Assembly (NCBI GenBank): GCA_902527635.1
Contig: CABZPS010000009.1
Location: forward strand, 1-34,501
Reading direction: 5' to 3'
DNA length: 34,501 nucleotides
From: an uncultured Pelagibacteraceae bacterium
GTDB taxonomy: Bacteria; Pseudomonadota; Alphaproteobacteria; Pelagibacterales; Pelagibacteraceae
The translations under genes were made by a program, and so were the position numbers. The notes beneath the pieces are model-generated. The model saw only the letters and a program-made list of their open reading frames with translations, was not told where the DNA came from and did not search any database. This document shows positions 32,414-34,501 of the stretch, piece after piece; positions within the stretch are counted from its first letter, which is position 1; each line of letters begins with the position of its first letter.

Positions 32414-33097
32414 ATGAAAGAAAAATTTACAATTCTCTTCGACTTAGATGGAACACTAGTTGATACAGCACCAGATCTAATGCGTGCTCACAATCATGTC
32501 ATGAATAAATTTGGTTACCCGACAAAATCAACTGAGGAAATTAGAAATCTTGTTGGACAAGGTGCTGGTGCGATGCTTGGAAGATCAATTTGGGGCCAGG
32601 CAAAAAAAGAATTTGGAAAAGTTCGGGATGATAAAATAAAAAAAGAAATGGTTAAGGATTTCGTAGACTATTATGGAAAAAATATTGTCAATGAAAGCAC
32701 TTTAATAAATGGTGTTAAAAACTTTTTAATTTGGTCAAAAAAAAATGGTATTTCAATGGCGGTTTGTACAAATAAACAAGAACATTTAGCGATCGATTTA
32801 TTAAAAAAAATTGGAATTTACGATTTTTTTGAATATGTGGCGGGGCATAATACTTTTGATTATTGCAAACCTGACCCAAGACACTTAACATCTGTAATAG
32901 AAATTCTTAATGGAAGTTTAAAAAAATCATTAATGATCGGAGATAGTGAGACAGATGCTAATGCAGCAAAAAGTGCTGGCATTCCAGTTATTTTGATGGA
33001 AGATGGTTATACTGAAAAAAATACAACTGAAATTTACCACAATCACTTGGTAAAAGACTTTGTGGGTATTGAAAAAATAGTAATAAAATATCTTTAA
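32414..33097 (+). CDS. gph: Phosphoglycolate phosphatase-like HAD hydrolase
   Basis: HAD subfamily IA phosphatase, 227 residues, most like Gph, which removes phosphate from 2-phosphoglycolate formed during DNA repair or oxygenation reactions. Motif 1 is FDLDGTLVDTAPDL with nucleophile D10 and D12; motif 2 is AVCTNKQ; the lysine is in the DYCKPDP segment; motif 4 is MIGDSETDANAAKSAG. The helical cap has VGQGAGAMLGRS, typical of Gph. Other small phosphate esters cannot be excluded. TTCACA (32381-32386) and TACTTT (32403-32408) are a weak possible promoter that would leave almost no leader. Confidence 0.85.
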   Translation: MKEKFTILFDLDGTLVDTAPDLMRAHNHVMNKFGYPTKSTEEIRNLVGQGAGAMLGRSIWGQAKKEFGKVRDDKIKKEMVKDFVDYYGKNIVNESTLINGVKNFLIWSKKNGISMAVCTNKQEHLAIDLLKKIGIYDFFEYVAGHNTFDYCKPDPRHLTSVIEILNGSLKKSLMIGDSETDANAAKSAGIPVILMEDGYTEKNTTEIYHNHLVKDFVGIEKIVIKYL

Positions 33098-33140
33098 TAT
33101 TGATTATTTTTTTTTAACTATTACAAACAAATCCGACTAT

Positions 33141-33146
33141 AAGGAG
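33141..33146 (+). promoter_or_regulatory. Ribosome binding site that selects a TTG start
   Basis: AAGGAG five bases before TTG at 33152. No in-frame ATG occurs until codon 42, and the conserved PrpD sequence begins before that, so this Shine-Dalgarno decides for the TTG start. Confidence 0.75.
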
Positions 33147-33151
33147 TTTTT

Positions 33152-34501
33152 TTGATAATACATAAAGTAAAAGTTTATCCATCTAAAATCTACTTACCTA
33201 AAAAAAAACAACTTGCTTGGAAAATTGCTGAAATAGCAAGTGATAATGCGAAATTAAATAAAGACTCAATAGAAATGGTAATTAATAGAATTATTGATAA
33301 TGCGTCTGTTGCAATTGCATCTTTAAACAGAAAACCCGTGGTTTCATCTAGAGAAATGGCTTTAAAACATTCAAGGAAAAATGGTGCCACATTATTTGGT
33401 GTTAACAAAAAAATGAAATTTGATTGTGAATGGGCTGCATGGTCAAATGGAACAGCAGTTAGAGAACTTGATTTTCACGATACTTTTTTAGCTGCCGACT
33501 ATAGTCATCCAGGAGATAATATTCCTCCTTTAATTAGTGTGGCTCAACAAAATAAAAAAAGTGGATTGGATCTTCTGAAGGGAATTATTACAGCTTATGA
33601 GGTACAAGTTAATTTAGTTAAAGGAATATGTTTACATAAACACAAAGTTGATCATATTGCTCATTTGGGTCCAAGTGTTGCAGCTGGGATAGGCTCAATG
33701 CTAAAATTAAATACTGAAACAATATACCAAGCAATTCAACAAGCCTTACATACAACTATTTCAACAAGACAATCCAGAAAAGGAGAGATCTCTAGTTGGA
33801 AAGCTTATGCACCAGCCCATGCTGGAAAACTAGCTATAGAAGCAGTCGACAGAGTAATGCGTGGAGAGGGTGCTCCAAGTCCAATCTACGAGGGAGAAGA
33901 TAGTGTGATCGCTAGAATACTAGATGGTAAAAAAGCATTATATAAAGTTCCACTTCCAAAAAAAGGTGAGACTAAAAAAGCAATCCTTGAAACTTATACA
34001 AAAGAATACTCGGCCGAGTATCAATCGCAGGCGTTAATTGATTTAGCAAAAAAATTAAAAAAAAAAGTGCAAAACTTAAATGAAATAAAAAAAATTGATA
34101 TTTTTACTAGTCATCATACTCATTACGTAATTGGAACCGGTGCAAATGATCCACAAAAAATGGATCCAAACGCAAGTAGAGAAACTTTAGATCATTCAAT
34201 AATGTATATTTTTGCTGTAGCTTTAGAGGATGGTAGTTGGCATCACATAAAATCTTATACTAAAGCAAGAGCAAGGAAAAAAAGTACAATAAAAATTTGG
34301 AAATCTATAAAAACTCATGAGGACAAGAAATGGACTAGAAAATATCATAATCCGAATCATAAAAAGAAGGCATTTGGCGCAAAAGTAATAATAACTCTCA
34401 AAAATGGTAAAAAAATTTCAGAACAGCAAGATAAAGCTGATGCACATCCTTATGGATTACGTCCTTTTAAAAGAAAAAACTATATTAGCAAATTTTTAAC
34501 T
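33152..34501 (+). CDS. prpD: MmgE/PrpD family 2-methylcitrate dehydratase-like protein (partial)
   Basis: Likely 2-methylcitrate dehydratase of the methylcitrate cycle for propionate use. From the TTG start at 33152, 450 codons are open to the window edge, so the C-terminus is missing. Family features include [11 protein letters not shown] (52-62), the dehydratase segment [12 protein letters not shown] (99-110), [18 protein letters not shown] (115-132), [20 protein letters not shown] and [12 protein letters not shown]. The preference of a family member for 2-methylcitrate versus related substrates (for example in CoA or itaconate pathways) cannot be read from the sequence. The other prp genes are not in the window. 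Confidence 0.88.
   Translation, partial: MIIHKVKVYPSKIYLPKKKQLAWKIAEIASDNAKLNKDSIEMVINRIIDNASVAIASLNRKPVVSSREMALKHSRKNGATLFGVNKKMKFDCEWAAWSNGTAVRELDFHDTFLAADYSHPGDNIPPLISVAQQNKKSGLDLLKGIITAYEVQVNLVKGICLHKHKVDHIAHLGPSVAAGIGSMLKLNTETIYQAIQQALHTTISTRQSRKGEISSWKAYAPAHAGKLAIEAVDRVMRGEGAPSPIYEGEDSVIARILDGKKALYKVPLPKKGETKKAILETYTKEYSAEYQSQALIDLAKKLKKKVQNLNEIKKIDIFTSHHTHYVIGTGANDPQKMDPNASRETLDHSIMYIFAVALEDGSWHHIKSYTKARARKKSTIKIWKSIKTHEDKKWTRKYHNPNHKKKAFGAKVIITLKNGKKISEQQDKADAHPYGLRPFKRKNYISKFLT

Noticed and set aside
1..34501. Mobile elements, prophage genes or CRISPR arrays
   Set aside because: No transposase, integrase, phage structural protein or regularly spaced repeat was found on either strand.

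Overview
The window is very A+T-rich, has almost no space between genes, and carries single-copy housekeeping genes in long same-strand runs. Together with the gene content (a purB-C-S-Q-L operon ending in bolA-grxD, a class II DAHP synthase, a glucosylglycerate osmolyte operon, alternative oxidase, a citramalate synthase and a prpD-type gene) this suggests a streamlined marine alphaproteobacterium of the SAR11/Pelagibacterales type. That assignment is an inference from composition and content; no phylogenetic marker was compared.

Layout. 1-1417 (minus): a 5' fragment of NAD kinase, a TylF-type O-methyltransferase, and a tRNA-Leu(UAA) gene that ends three bases before the methyltransferase start. 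1558-3354: alternative oxidase (minus), divergent from an IsdG-type heme-degrading monooxygenase, a possible HemP-like protein and two tiny membrane proteins. 3363-6099 (minus): a DUF6492 glycosyltransferase-like protein behind an unusual sugar-phosphate cyclase. 6295-10054 (plus): a complete glucosylglycerate module (phosphatase, glucosyl-3-phosphoglycerate synthase, GH13_18 phosphorylase). 10056-12333: the proteasome-like Anbu peptidase, divergent from a circularly permuted ATP-grasp protein. 12344-13495 (minus): a gamma-glutamylcyclotransferase-like protein and a CinA/MoaB-like protein. 13517-20738 (plus): sfsA-map-purB-purC-purS-purQ-purL-bolA-grxD as one tightly packed operon. 20741-27590 (minus): nadE-cysS-cimA-DUF1989-trmJ-rpsD, with a separate strong promoter for rpsD. 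27672-32342 (minus): a GlmU acetyltransferase half, glmS, a 2OG-Fe(II) oxygenase and DAHP synthase. 32414 to the right edge (plus): gph and a 2-methylcitrate dehydratase-like gene cut by the window.

The genes form several themes: heme and iron economy (heme-free oxidase beside a heme-degrading enzyme), nitrogen-free osmolyte turnover (glucosylglycerate made and phosphorolysed from one operon), and de novo purine synthesis coupled to Fe-S/thiol maintenance. The least explained parts are the sugar-phosphate cyclase with its roughly 160-residue N-terminal extension and glycosyltransferase partner, the two-gene Anbu locus, the stand-alone DUF1989 protein and the GlmU lacking its uridylyltransferase domain. 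No insertion sequence, phage gene, CRISPR array or rRNA was seen. No intergenic stretch reaches 300 bases; the longest (6100-6294) is a divergent promoter region.
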